A program made the position numbers and the translations under genes. Under the pieces are notes generated by a model. It was not told the DNA's origin, did not search any database, and saw only the letters and a list, made by a program, of their open reading frames with translations. Source: Fortiea sp. LEGE XX443 (GTDB lineage Bacteria; Cyanobacteriota; Cyanobacteriia; Cyanobacteriales; Nostocaceae). From it: a stretch of 39,335 bases of DNA. The stretch lies in NCBI RefSeq assembly GCF_015206815.1, contig NZ_JADEXZ010000058.1:1-39335 (forward strand), written 5' to 3'. This document shows positions 24,923 through 33,868 of the stretch, in pieces (position 1 is the stretch's first letter; each line of letters starts with the position of its first letter).

Positions 24923-25477
24923 ATGAGTACAACTGATTACCTCTGTTCTCTATTAACTTCTTACTCAGCACGCTGCTCAACTCCCGCTACCGCTAACTAT
25001 ACTGAGAACTCAGCACTTATTCTACTTATCGGTCTTCCGGGTAGTGGTAAGTCCACTTTGGCAAAAAAAATAATCACTGAATGCCCCCAGATGCAGCTGA
25101 TTTCTACGGATGCTATCCGGGGGCAATTGTTCAGTGATGAAATAATTCAAGGTCCGTGGTTCCTAATTTGGCAGGAAGTTGAACGGCAATTGCAAAAAGC
25201 ACTGGCTACTAAGAGAACAGCCATTTTCGATGCTACTAACGCGCGACGACGCGATCGCCGCGAACTCATTGCCCTAGCCCATAACTTAGGTTTCACTCAA
25301 ATCACTGGGATTTGGCTAACTACACCAGTTTGGCTATGTTTAGTCCGGAATAAAAGACGCGATCGCCAAGTACCAGAAGATGTGATTTTGCGGATGCACC
25401 GCCAACTGCGAGACGCTCCCCCTAGCCTAGAAGAAGGATTAGACTGCTTGATTAAGATAGGTGTAGGTTGTAGGTGA
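24923..25477 (+). CDS. P-loop predicted kinase (AAA_33 / COG4639-like)
   Basis: The 184-residue protein has a Walker A motif GLPGSGKST (37-45), ISTDAIRGQLF, AIFDATNARRRDRRELI (the DATN motif of polynucleotide-kinase-like enzymes) and a basic LVRNKRRDRQVPEDVILRM region. It resembles small kinases that phosphorylate nucleic-acid ends or small substrates; the target is unknown. Its first 34 residues are unusual: residues about 13-34 are encoded by dispersed repeat copy B. The ATG at 24923 is the only credible start, so the repeat appears to have become the N-terminus. It is 33 bp after glgC. Confidence 0.8.
   Translation: MSTTDYLCSLLTSYSARCSTPATANYTENSALILLIGLPGSGKSTLAKKIITECPQMQLISTDAIRGQLFSDEIIQGPWFLIWQEVERQLQKALATKRTAIFDATNARRRDRRELIALAHNLGFTQITGIWLTTPVWLCLVRNKRRDRQVPEDVILRMHRQLRDAPPSLEEGLDCLIKIGVGCR
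24961..25018. repeat. Dispersed ACTCAGCAC repeat, copy B, inside a coding region
   Basis: This copy has the ACTCAGCACGCTGCTCAACT beginning, the CCCGCTACCGCTAAC core and an ACTCAGCACTT end. It lies within the kinase gene and is translated as TSYSARCSTPATAN and a few following residues. A second fragment (AGTGCTGAGTGCTGAGTT) sits at 24890-24907, just after glgC. Confidence 0.8.
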
Positions 25478-25532
25478 ATTGGTATTGCTTCCATCCCAGC
25501 CCTGAAGGAGTGGAATACTGTGGAGACATTTT

Positions 25533-26201
25533 TTAGAGGATATCAGGGTCAATATTTAACTCCCGCAACTTAGCGGCTAGACGTTCTGCACGTTGCTTTT
25601 CTTGTTCTGCCAATTCTTCTGGTGTCGGCAATAACTCTCCTTGGGCCGTAAAATAGCGTAATTGATTGCCCTGCACACCCAAATATAAATCTAACTGCTG
25701 ACTCCATAACCAACCTTGGGCATTCGGCTCTATGGGTTGGTATTGAGCATAAACTAACTGAAACCCAACAAATTCTAAATTATCCGGGTCAAACCAAAAA
25801 TATTCTGGTGTGCGAAATATATCTTGATAGATTTGTTTTTTTAAACCCTTATCTGTGGCTTTTGTGGAAGAAGAAAGTAACTCGACAATGATATTGGGAT
25901 ACTTACCGTCTTCTTGCCAGATTACCCAACTTTTGCGAGGTTTTTTTTCGCATCCTAGCACTACAAAAAAGTCTGGGCCGCGAAATTTTTCTGATTTGAG
26001 TTGACGTTCGCTGTAGTAAATTGTCAAATTTCCAGCAGCATAAAAGTCATTACGATTTTGCCACCACAATTCTAAACACTGTAATAACAGAATAATTTGG
26101 CGTAGATGTAAATCGCTTTCCAATGGTGGTTCGTCACTTTCAATATCTCCTGGTGGAAATATTATACTTTCTGCTGCTTCTAATTCTTGGGCAACTGTCA
26201 T
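25533..26201 (-). CDS. Uma2-family putative endonuclease
   Basis: The 222-residue protein has the PD-(D/E)xK-type core of the Uma2/DUF820 family: RGPDFFVVLG, then IIVELLSSSTKATDKGLKKQ, followed by EYFWFDPD. The C-terminus is a short charged coiled coil (EELAEQEKQRAERLAAKL) ending LNIDPDIL. This family is hugely expanded in filamentous cyanobacteria, and its function is unknown although a nuclease fold is predicted. It stands alone, convergent with the kinase gene. A second family member is at 27095. Confidence 0.9.
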   Translation of the reverse strand: MTVAQELEAAESIIFPPGDIESDEPPLESDLHLRQIILLLQCLELWWQNRNDFYAAGNLTIYYSERQLKSEKFRGPDFFVVLGCEKKPRKSWVIWQEDGKYPNIIVELLSSSTKATDKGLKKQIYQDIFRTPEYFWFDPDNLEFVGFQLVYAQYQPIEPNAQGWLWSQQLDLYLGVQGNQLRYFTAQGELLPTPEELAEQEKQRAERLAAKLRELNIDPDIL

Positions 26202-26357
26202 GATTTTGATTGGCGCTAGGGGTAGTATTATCTTTTGTTGGATGCACAGATGTTACTACTATGATAATCTGGCTGATTGATTATGATTTGTGTAGGCGAA
26301 GCATCGGCGTAGGCGGAGCATTTTCAACGAAACATCTTGAGATTGCTTTGATTTTGC

Positions 26358-26651
26358 TTGTGTTGGGGACTTTACCAGAGTTCTATAATAATCGTAATTT
26401 ATGCCAATAAAGGTGAAATAGAACAAGCGATCGCACTTTTTAATCAGTCTTTGGAAATAACTCAACGGATTGGAGATGTCCAAACTCAAGCAATGACTCT
26501 GTGGTGGTTAGGAAATTTGGCAGAACAGCAGGGTGAATATACTAAAGCGATATCATATTTGCAACCAGCTTTAGAGATTTTGCAGCGATTGAAGTCACCG
26601 AATGCTGAAGGTGTGAGTGCAAGTCTTGATAGGATAATTCGTAATTCGTAA
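26358..26651 (+). pseudogene. C-terminal fragment of a TPR protein
   Basis: From about 26400 the frame reads as two TPR units: ANKGEIEQAIALFNQSLEIT then RIGDVQTQAMTLWWLGNLAE, followed by YTKAISYLQPALEILQRL. The upstream part of any TPR gene is missing. The stretch before it carries repeat-like DNA (GTGTAGGCGAAGC around 26291), and the end runs into AATTCGT repeats at 26634. It is the tail of a broken gene, possibly still translated from a TTG. Confidence 0.65.
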
Positions 26652-26725
26652 TGACGCTCGTTCCTCGCTCTAAGCGAAGCTATGCCGAAGGCTTTACGCT
26701 GCGCTAACGTAATTCGTAATTACAG
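26652..26725. repeat. Palindromic repeat bounded by AATTCGT units
   Basis: A block with GCGAAGC-like and GCTTTACGC-like palindromic words (26652-26706) lies between two AATTCGT heptamer runs. It overlaps the 3' end of the heptad-repeat gene and may be a dispersed element inserted within STRR sequence. Confidence 0.45.
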
Positions 26726-27093
26726 GAGCGAAGGTTTTTTGTCTCACGCAGAGGTGCAAAGAATAAGGCATGAGTGTGATTTAGGTAAATGAAAACTGCT
26801 GTAACGAGTCTTTGATACTCATGAATGAGTCTTTGATATTCGTGCGAGAGTCTTTGATATTCGTCGGCGAGTCTTTGATATTCATGCGAGAGTCTTTGAT
26901 ATTCATGAATGAGTCTTTGATACTCGCGTGAGAATCTTTGATACTCATGAATGAGTCTTTGATATTCGCGTGAGAGTCTTTGATATTCGTCGGCGAGTCT
27001 TTGATATTCATGCGAGAGTCTTTGATATTCATCGGCGAGTCTTTGATATTCGCGCGAGAGTCTTTGATACTCGTGAATGAGTGTTGACAGCAA
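26704..27093 (-). CDS. Heptad-repeat coiled-coil protein encoded by a 21-bp minisatellite
   Basis: The 129-residue frame starts with a TTG one base after the stop of the upstream Uma2 gene, so it could be translated by coupling. After MLSTL come 13 consecutive seven-residue units of the form xxEYQRL, where xx is IH, SR, AD or SH; one unit ends in F. The repeat has exact heptad periodicity with Tyr and Leu on one face, which would form an uninterrupted coiled coil of about 90 residues. A non-repetitive tail (VTAVFIYLNHTHALF and more) follows. A second frame over the repeats is also open (NIKDSxx units), so protein expression is not certain. Confidence 0.55.
   Translation of the reverse strand: MLSTLIHEYQRLSREYQRLADEYQRLSHEYQRLADEYQRLSREYQRLIHEYQRFSREYQRLIHEYQRLSHEYQRLADEYQRLSHEYQRLIHEYQRLVTAVFIYLNHTHALFFAPLRETKNLRSCNYELR
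26809..27081. repeat. 13-unit 21-bp tandem repeat
   Basis: The unit is GAGTCTTTGATATTC followed by a variable hexamer. Thirteen copies run head to tail. The hexamers (ATGAAT, GTGCGA, GTCGGC, ATGCGA, GCGTGA and others) recur in a partly repeated order, which indicates duplication of groups of units. Confidence 0.92.
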
Positions 27094-27094
27094 T

Positions 27095-27793
27095 TCAGGT
27101 GAGAGAATCAGGATCTATGCCAAGCGATCGCAATCTTTCTGCTAATAGTTCGGCGCGTTGCTTTGCTTGCTGCGCTTCTTGTTGAGCAAGTTTTCTGTCT
27201 TCTTCTGGTGTTAAAAACCGTTGTCCTTCTTGGTTATACCAATACACCCACTCGCGGGGAATACCGAGATAAGTTCCCTGTTCTATACCAATTCCTAAGC
27301 CAATTTCTGGTAGCCAAACAGGATTCCCATTATGTAATTCATAAACATTGTTAACTAATTTGTATACTTCCAACCGTGGCTTGCGACGACGAAATGGATT
27401 GTAGACTACATAATACAGAATTCCTAGTTTTGCATACTCCGCTTTTTTGGTTGAGTATTCACCACGATATGTCTGAGATACTACCTCCAGCACTAATACT
27501 GGTAGTTTCTTTTCTTCCCAAAGCACATAACTGGGACGGAGGTTTTGATCATAAAATCGCTCTACACCCAAACTCAAAAACCCATCTGGTACTATTGGCG
27601 GTAAGTCTGGGTCATAATAAATACCCATATCTACACCAAAAAACCAATCCATCCTCTCTGGCCAAGCCATTGCCAAAAGTGCCTTTAGTAAGCCGGGAAT
27701 CAAATCTTGTAATTCATTATCCACGGGGGTATCGTCAGAGTCTGGTAGTTCTTCAGATGATGGTAAGCAAGCTAATGGATTGTAATTTAGCAT
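27095..27793 (-). CDS. Uma2-family putative endonuclease
   Basis: The 232-residue protein has the Uma2 core: PPIVPDGFLSLG (the PD), then PVLVLEVVSQTYRGEYSTKK (E..K region) and YAKLGILYYVVYNPF. It ends in a coiled coil (EDRKLAQQEAQQAKQRAELL) and the LGIDPDSLT tail. It is divergent in sequence from the copy at 25533. The heptad-repeat frame begins one base after its stop. The role is unknown; the nuclease fold is predicted from the family. Confidence 0.9.
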   Translation of the reverse strand: MLNYNPLACLPSSEELPDSDDTPVDNELQDLIPGLLKALLAMAWPERMDWFFGVDMGIYYDPDLPPIVPDGFLSLGVERFYDQNLRPSYVLWEEKKLPVLVLEVVSQTYRGEYSTKKAEYAKLGILYYVVYNPFRRRKPRLEVYKLVNNVYELHNGNPVWLPEIGLGIGIEQGTYLGIPREWVYWYNQEGQRFLTPEEDRKLAQQEAQQAKQRAELLAERLRSLGIDPDSLT

Positions 27794-27863
27794 GATTAAT
27801 TTCCCGTTCCTCTGTGTATGAGTACATTTTTATTTTATTAATGAATCTGGATGGCAATTTAAA

Positions 27864-28110
27864 TGAGAGGATTAGGATCTACACCGAGCGATGTCTACGA
27901 CGATGCTCCCCCTACGCACTCTATAATCAGTCTTTGGATTTCACTAAACGTATTAGCGACTTAGTATATATCTACGCAAAGCTTGGGGAAATAGAACAAG
28001 CGGTTAATCAGCCTCACAAATACTTTGACAATTTAGCTTTTCCTGTATTCCAAGACTTAGGCTCACGCCTTCTAGGCGATCGCAGAGAAAGACTCTTGAC
28101 TTTCATATAA
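27864..28110 (+). pseudogene. Highly decayed TPR relic containing a small repeat
   Basis: Translation gives LYNQSLDFTKRISD and YAKLGEIEQAVNQ, a weak trace of TPR units like those at 26358. The segment 27888-27918 (GCGATGTCTACGACGATGC and following) is a dispersed repeat related to the insert in the porin gene. There is no intact frame with TPR spacing beyond this. Confidence 0.5.
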
Positions 28111-28244
28111 AATATACGAAGCTAATATTTTAGATAAGCTAAATATTGAAAAGTACATCAAACTCGACAGAGAATACATCTACCGAGGGAACAGCTTACA
28201 CAGCAAATCCTCAAAAAGTTTGTAAAATCAGGATTTTTTTAAAA

Positions 28245-28315
28245 GCGGGAGATGGGACTCGAACCCACGACGTTCACCTTGGGAAAGTGACATTCTACCA
28301 CTGAATTACACCCGC
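28245..28315 (-). tRNA. tRNA-Gly(CCC)
   Basis: On the minus strand the 71-base sequence begins GCGGGTGTAATTCAGTGG and ends TCCCATCTCCCGC. The D arm, a 5-bp anticodon stem (TCACT with GGTGA) around loop TTCCCAA, and the T arm with GTTCGAG are all present. The anticodon is CCC, reading GGG. The acceptor stem has one T-T mismatch. The CCA end is not encoded. Confidence 0.93.
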
Positions 28316-28785
28316 AAAAAGTCTTTAGCTGAATAAATAGCTAACGCATATTATACCACGATCGCCTAAAAGGTAGATTGTTTGTTCTCCACTGGCAAAC
28401 TTATGATTTCATCCTTGCCAGTATATTGATGTGGTTATTTCCTGTTAAACCCATCGTAATTATACTGAATTATTTAGTCCACATAAATCTGTATTCTTAT
28501 CACCCTATCAGCCTTATTAGGGTCACATATCCTTTGTATTCAGATCACCGCCATTACGTGTATAAATGTGGAACACTGATGACTATAGGATCCACTTATT
28601 GCAGATGTTGGCAGTCAATTAGGAAAGCATAGCCTATCATGTGAGCAAGATTTCGAGGCGACTAGCATTTACACCTTTATCTAAGTTAAAAAGGAGAATC
28701 TGCTTTGAAATCCGAATCAAAGCCTTGATTCTTGCAACCTTGAGAACAAACCAAAGATATTTTTATCTGAACTGAGTAACCAAAT
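28316..28785. other. Intergenic region upstream of the HD gene
   Basis: This 470-bp region holds the tRNA promoter side and the leader of the HD-domain gene. One open frame of 84 codons (28378-28632) has no ribosome binding site or recognisable sequence, and I do not call it. No repeat or RNA was identified. Confidence 0.5.
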
Positions 28786-29661
28786 ATGTTCAACGCCACT
28801 GAAATTTTAATTGATGCTTTTGTCAAACAAATTCGTGAAGGCTACAGTCGCACATACGGCTGCCTAAAAAATGATTATCAAGACATCATCGCCTGGGCTG
28901 GAAGTATGGCACTAGAAAATATAGCCAATAGCGATGCCCTATATCACAACGTAGAACATTCTATTTTAGTTACCTTAGTAGGGCAAGAAATTTTACGAGG
29001 CAAACACATCAGAGAAGGTGGTGTTTCTAGTGAAGATTGGTTACATTTTATCATCTCCTTGGTCTGCCACGATATTGGTTATGTCAAAGGAGTTTGCCGT
29101 CAAGACCAAGAAGCAGCAAGTTTATATGCTACAGGTAAAAACGGCAGAATGATTTCTCTCCATCCTGGCGCTTCTGATGCCAGTCTCACACCCTATCATG
29201 TTGATAGAGCCAAACTTTTCATTGATGAACGCTTTGGTGGTCACAAATTAATCGATGCTGATGTAATTAAAAGCAATATTGAATGGACTCGCTTTCCTGT
29301 ACCCACAGCGGAGGATCAGCAAGACACTATTACTTTTGCTGGCTTAGTGCGTGCTGCTGATTTAATCGGACAATTGAGTGATCCTCGTTACTTAAAGAAA
29401 ATTACTTCGTTATTCTACGAGTTTGAAGAAACTGGGATGAATAAAGTTTTGGGCTATGAAACCCCAGCCGATTTACGCAAAAATTATGCCAAGTTTTACT
29501 GGAATGGTGTTCATCCTTACATTAAAGATAGTCTGCGCTATTTATCGCTGACACAACAAGGCAAACAAATTATGGCAAATCTCTACTCGAATGTGTTTGT
29601 TGTCGAACATGAAAAAAACCAAGAAGAACACCTGTATCTAGTTGAGCAATTACATGCTTAG
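28786..29661 (+). CDS. HD-domain protein (Npun_R2479-like)
   Basis: The 291-residue protein shows an HD-type metal site: NVEHSILVTLVGQEIL provides the first His, FIISLVCHDIGYVKGVC the HD pair, and a later AGLVRAADLIGQLSDP the distal Asp. This matches a cyanobacterial family of HD-type metalloproteins with no established substrate; phosphohydrolase activity is likely. Length and motif spacing are consistent with a full protein. It stands alone with an ATG start. Confidence 0.85.
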   Translation: MFNATEILIDAFVKQIREGYSRTYGCLKNDYQDIIAWAGSMALENIANSDALYHNVEHSILVTLVGQEILRGKHIREGGVSSEDWLHFIISLVCHDIGYVKGVCRQDQEAASLYATGKNGRMISLHPGASDASLTPYHVDRAKLFIDERFGGHKLIDADVIKSNIEWTRFPVPTAEDQQDTITFAGLVRAADLIGQLSDPRYLKKITSLFYEFEETGMNKVLGYETPADLRKNYAKFYWNGVHPYIKDSLRYLSLTQQGKQIMANLYSNVFVVEHEKNQEEHLYLVEQLHA

Positions 29662-29720
29662 TCCAAAGTCAAGAGTAATAAACTTTGATATTTAACTATT
29701 GACTATTAGCGCCTAACCCC

Positions 29721-29746
29721 TGACTATTGACTATTGACTATTGACT
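29721..29746. repeat. STRR heptamer array, TGACTAT
   Basis: Three TGACTAT units plus TGACT lie between the HD gene and the permease gene. A looser copy is at 30947-30963. A TTG within the array opens the permease frame, but the ATG at 29759 is the better start. Confidence 0.85.
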
Positions 29747-29758
29747 CAAAACAAAACT

Positions 29759-30877
29759 ATGAATTGGTGGCAAAGACTTAAGAAAAATCCTTTGGCGCGG
29801 TTTGGAGCAATTTTGCTGTTAATTTTCTATTTAGCGGTGATTGCGGCTGATTTTGTTGCTCCTTATGACCCTTATGTTTCCCAGCCAAATGGTTCACTGC
29901 TACCACCAACTCAAATTTATTGGGTTTCACAAACCACGGGGAAATTCATTGGCCCTCATATTTATCCTACGACGCAGGGAAACACTGATATAAAGACTGG
30001 CGATCGCCAGTTAATTGTAGACTTTACAAAGCCATCTCCTCTACGTTTGTTTGTATCTGGCCCAGAATACCGCCTGTTACAGTTAAGTTTGCCACTACCA
30101 CCCAAATGGGATGAAGTCACAGTTATTCCCGGAATTCCTTTAAATTGGCATTTATTTGGCGCAGATAATGGGGCAAAATTCAACATTTTGGGTACTGACG
30201 ACCAAGGTCGTGACCAATTTAGCCGTCTCTTACATGGTGGTCGTATTAGTTTGTTTATCGGGATTATCGGAGTAATTTTTACTTTCCCTCTTGGTCTGCT
30301 GTTGGGTGGGATTTCCGGCTATTTTGGTGGTTGGCTCGATAGTGTCATCATGCGCTTTGCAGAAGTACTAATGACTTTCCCTAGTATTTATCTGTTGGTG
30401 ACATTGGGGGCAGTTTTACCACCTGGTTTAAGTAGCACCCAGCGCTTTTTATTGATTGTGGTGATTACTTCTGTAATTAGTTGGGCTGGTTTAGCACGGG
30501 TAATTCGCGGACAAGTACTCTCGATTAAAGAACGAGAATTTGTCCAAGCCGCACGGGCAATGGGCGGAAAGCCAATTTACATCATCATTCGTCATGTTCT
30601 GCCTCAAACTGCTACTTATGTAATTATCTCAACAACCTTAGCAGTTCCTAGTTTTATCAGTGCTGAAGCTGTATTAAGTTTGATTGGTTTAGGAATTCAA
30701 CAGCCAGATCCTTCTTGGGGTAATATGCTTTCTCTGGCAAGTAATGCTTCGATTTTGGTGCTACAACCTTGGCTAATTTGGCCGCCAGCAGTGCTAATTA
30801 TTTTGACAGTATTAGCATTTAACTTACTTGGTGATGGTTTAAGAGATGCTCTTGACCCCCGCAGTTTGCAACGATAA
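29759..30877 (+). CDS. ABC transporter permease, peptide/nickel type (DppC/OppC family)
   Basis: From the ATG at 29759 the protein has 372 residues beginning MNWWQRLKKNPLARFGAILL. It has the OppC N-terminal membrane segment, an extended outer loop (about 30-145) and five further helices. The ATPase-contact EAA motif is EREFVQAARAMGGKPIYIII. The long loop with FLDQGRDQFSRLLHGGRISL-like residues (in fact DDQGRDQFSRLLHGGR) is typical of this family. No binding protein, DppB-type partner or ATPase is in the window, so it is an orphan permease. Cyanobacterial genomes often scatter these subunits. Confidence 0.92.
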   Translation: MNWWQRLKKNPLARFGAILLLIFYLAVIAADFVAPYDPYVSQPNGSLLPPTQIYWVSQTTGKFIGPHIYPTTQGNTDIKTGDRQLIVDFTKPSPLRLFVSGPEYRLLQLSLPLPPKWDEVTVIPGIPLNWHLFGADNGAKFNILGTDDQGRDQFSRLLHGGRISLFIGIIGVIFTFPLGLLLGGISGYFGGWLDSVIMRFAEVLMTFPSIYLLVTLGAVLPPGLSSTQRFLLIVVITSVISWAGLARVIRGQVLSIKEREFVQAARAMGGKPIYIIIRHVLPQTATYVIISTTLAVPSFISAEAVLSLIGLGIQQPDPSWGNMLSLASNASILVLQPWLIWPPAVLIILTVLAFNLLGDGLRDALDPRSLQR

Positions 30878-31064
30878 AGGGAAGTATGAAGTGTGAAGTG
30901 TGACGTATAAGATTTTTTCTTTTTACTTTCTGCCCTTTAATCATTGACTATTGACTTTTGACATCACAAGTTGATGCCAACTTTGACGTGTCATAATAAT
31001 TCAAGCAATCCCCTTTGAAGAGATTGAAACATAGAATTTAACTGAACGACAGTTCGATAAACTC

Positions 31065-33179
31065 ATGCAGCCTGAACCCAAAGTCAACATCCTTTTGGTA
31101 GATGACAAAGTAGAAAATTTGTTGGCACTAGAGGCAATCTTAGAAAGACTGGGAGAAACGTTAGTCAAGGCAACCTCTGGAGCCGAAGCTTTGCGGTGTC
31201 TGCTGCATCAAGATTTTGCGGTGATTTTGCTGGATGTGCAAATGCCGGGAATGGATGGCTTTGAAACTGCCAGCCTGATTCGTAGTCGAGAAAGGTCGCG
31301 TCAAACTCCAATTATCTTTCTCACCGCCTTTAGTACCAGTGACCAAATGCTATTTAAAGGCTATGCTCTAGGGGCGGTTGATTATTTGCTAAAACCAATA
31401 GATACTAACATCCTCATATCTAAAGTTTCAGTATTTGTTGAGCTATGTAAGAAAACCCAAGCAATTAAAGAACAAGCATCTCAACTTGCAGCTGTTAATG
31501 CGGAATTACGGCAAAGTGAAGAGCGATTTCGTTCTCTCAGCACTTGTTCTCCAGTAGGGATTTTTGAAATGGATATGGCAGGAAAATGTAAGTATACTAA
31601 TCCTCGCTATCAGTCCATTTGTGGTTTAAATGCCGCAGAAAGTTTGGAAAAACAATGGCTAGAATTTGTGCATTCACAAGATAAAGAGCAAGCGATCGCC
31701 AGTTGGTCTAAATATCTTGATATCGGTAGCCAAAACTATTCGGAAGATTTTCGATTTCAAACAGCTGATGGTGGACTGCGTTGGGTACAGGTGCGCTCAT
31801 CCAGAATGGTTTCATCTCAAGGAAAATTGCTTGGATATGTTGGTACTCTAGAAGATATAACTGAACGCAAGGAAGCCGAAGAAGTCCGCGCCCAAGTAAT
31901 TCGAGAACAAATGGCGAGGAAAGAAGCAGAAGCCGCAAATCGGATGAAAGATGAGTTTCTTGCTGTGCTTTCTCACGAACTCCGCACACCTTTGACTTCC
32001 ATGCTGGGCTGGTCAAAAATCCTGCGTTCTAAGAAACTAGATGAAAAAGCTACTGCTAAGGCTTTAGAGGCGATTGAACGCAATGCAACATCTCAGGTGC
32101 AATTAATTGAAGATATTTTAGATATATCGCGGATTATTCGCGGCCAGCTAAAACTGAATTTATGCGCGGTGAATCTGATTTCTGTGATTGAAGCAACTTT
32201 AGATGCAGTGCGCCCTCTAGCAGATGCCAAACATATCCAATTAAATACCCTTCTAGATGCTTCTATTGGCTCAGTTTGCGGCGATCCAGTACGTTTGCAG
32301 CAAGTAGTCGGGAATTTATTGACCAATGCCATTAAGTTTACACCCAAGGATGGTAATGTTGAAATCCATCTAGAAGTTATCCAACACACAACTGAGGAGC
32401 CTAATGAGTTAGTTCCTTGTGGGGAAATTACACTTTCCGCTGGCTCGACTCCTATTCGCTTCTTTACGTCTTCTTACGTTCAAATTCAGGTGATTGATAC
32501 GGGTATTGGCATTGAACCAGACTTTTTACCGAAAGTATTTGAACGTTTCCGCCAAGCAGACAGTACCACCACGCGATCGCACAATGGATTGGGATTGGGA
32601 CTAGCGATCGTCTGGCATTTGGTAGAACTACACGGCGGCAAAATTTTAGCAGACAGTCCAGGGACAGGTCAGGGAGCCACTTTTACCCTCCGACTACCGC
32701 TAATGCCCAATTATAGTCTCAACACTAAAGCAGAAAACTCTATTTCCTGTTCCGTTGGTGCTACACCCCTAGCAGGATTAAAGGTTTTGGTTGTAGATGA
32801 TGAAACCGATAGCTGCAATTTTTTAGCATTTATGTGTGAAGAATATGGAGCGATCGCTACGGCGGTGGACTGTGAGGATACAGCACTAGTAACACTCGAA
32901 CAAACAAAACCAGATATCCTCATTAGCGATATCAGGATGTCAGAGCCAGATGGTTTCAATTTAATTCAAAAAGTCCGAGCTTTAGCACCAGAAAATGGTG
33001 GTTGCATTCCAGCGATCGCTTTAACTGCTTATTCACACGAAGAAGACCATTTAAAAGTTCTAGCCGCCGGTTTTCAGCATTACTTAACTAAACCTGTTGA
33101 CCCTGATAATTTAATTAATGTAGTCACCAGTGTTTTAAAACTACCATCGCCTGTTGCAGTTAAATTACAGAATAAGTAG
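31065..33179 (+). CDS. Hybrid sensor histidine kinase, REC-PAS-HisKA-HATPase-REC
   Basis: This 704-residue cytoplasmic protein has no membrane segment. Domains in order: receiver (about 8-125, phospho-acceptor D57 in LLDVQMPGMDGF), short coiled coil, PAS/PAC (about 150-270), HisKA (phospho-His H304 in LAVLSHELRTPLTSM), and HATPase (N box LLTNAIKFTP, G boxes DTGIGI and GLGLGLAIV). A C-terminal receiver follows (D622 in LISDIRMSEPDGF). The input must come through the N-terminal receiver or the PAS domain. No cognate regulator is adjacent, so output is likely by phosphorelay to a distant protein. Confidence 0.96.
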   Translation: MQPEPKVNILLVDDKVENLLALEAILERLGETLVKATSGAEALRCLLHQDFAVILLDVQMPGMDGFETASLIRSRERSRQTPIIFLTAFSTSDQMLFKGYALGAVDYLLKPIDTNILISKVSVFVELCKKTQAIKEQASQLAAVNAELRQSEERFRSLSTCSPVGIFEMDMAGKCKYTNPRYQSICGLNAAESLEKQWLEFVHSQDKEQAIASWSKYLDIGSQNYSEDFRFQTADGGLRWVQVRSSRMVSSQGKLLGYVGTLEDITERKEAEEVRAQVIREQMARKEAEAANRMKDEFLAVLSHELRTPLTSMLGWSKILRSKKLDEKATAKALEAIERNATSQVQLIEDILDISRIIRGQLKLNLCAVNLISVIEATLDAVRPLADAKHIQLNTLLDASIGSVCGDPVRLQQVVGNLLTNAIKFTPKDGNVEIHLEVIQHTTEEPNELVPCGEITLSAGSTPIRFFTSSYVQIQVIDTGIGIEPDFLPKVFERFRQADSTTTRSHNGLGLGLAIVWHLVELHGGKILADSPGTGQGATFTLRLPLMPNYSLNTKAENSISCSVGATPLAGLKVLVVDDETDSCNFLAFMCEEYGAIATAVDCEDTALVTLEQTKPDILISDIRMSEPDGFNLIQKVRALAPENGGCIPAIALTAYSHEEDHLKVLAAGFQHYLTKPVDPDNLINVVTSVLKLPSPVAVKLQNK

Positions 33180-33180
33180 G

Positions 33181-33789
33181 TTAACTCACAGCTAACTTAC
33201 TCCAACCAACATAAGGCAGTTTCGCAGATGTAGCCCGAATTTGTTCAGCGTTAGCTACTAACTGACCACAAGCGTCCCAGCTACCAGAAACGAACATACT
33301 TCTAGAACCTTCACTGATGAAAACTGGGGCTGTAAAGTCAGCAATTTGCACTTGTGAAGTTTCTAAATTCAGTGTTACTGTTGCTTGGGGATTGGTTGTT
33401 ACGAGTTCTTGCAGTTGTTTGACAATTACCGCCTCAGCCGTTACACAAGGCACACCGATAGCCACACAATTACCCAAGAAGATTTCAGCAAAGCTTTCAC
33501 CAATTAAAGCTTGAATTCCCCATTTGGCGATCGCTTGCGGTGCGTGTTCTCGTGATGAGCCGCAGCCAAAGTTACGGTTGACGATTAACACTTTTGCGCC
33601 TTGATATTGAGGTTTATCAAAGGGATGTTCGCCTTTTAAAGATGTGCGATCGTCAATAAAGGCATTTTCTCCCAAACCGTCGAAGGTAATAGCTTTTAAA
33701 AAGCGGGCGGGAATAATGCGGTCTGTATCAATGTCATTGCCAACTAAGGGTACAGCACGCCCAGATACTTGTTTAACTTCACTTACCAT
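33181..33789 (-). CDS. leuD: 3-isopropylmalate dehydratase small subunit
   Basis: The 202-residue protein contains the swivelling domain of isopropylmalate isomerase with the signature [14 protein letters not shown]. It starts ATG with [20 protein letters not shown], a canonical beginning. It combines with LeuC to convert 2-isopropylmalate to 3-isopropylmalate in leucine biosynthesis. It lies 79 bp downstream of leuC on the same strand, with a short repeat-like segment between them. Confidence 0.96.
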   Translation of the reverse strand: MVSEVKQVSGRAVPLVGNDIDTDRIIPARFLKAITFDGLGENAFIDDRTSLKGEHPFDKPQYQGAKVLIVNRNFGCGSSREHAPQAIAKWGIQALIGESFAEIFLGNCVAIGVPCVTAEAVIVKQLQELVTTNPQATVTLNLETSQVQIADFTAPVFISEGSRSMFVSGSWDACGQLVANAEQIRATSAKLPYVGWSKLAVS

Positions 33790-33868
33790 GATTTTTTCTA
33801 ATTTAAACGCAGAGTAACGCTAAGTTCAACGCGGAGGTGCGCTGAGTTTTTAGACCAATTTTCTTTAT

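Noticed and set aside
26809-27081. Regular repeats as a CRISPR array
   Set aside because: The 21-bp units are tandem with only a 6-bp variable part, so there are no spacers, and no cas genes are nearby.
28378-28632. 84-codon open frame as a gene
   Set aside because: No ribosome binding site, atypical composition and no recognisable sequence; it lies in the leader of the HD gene.
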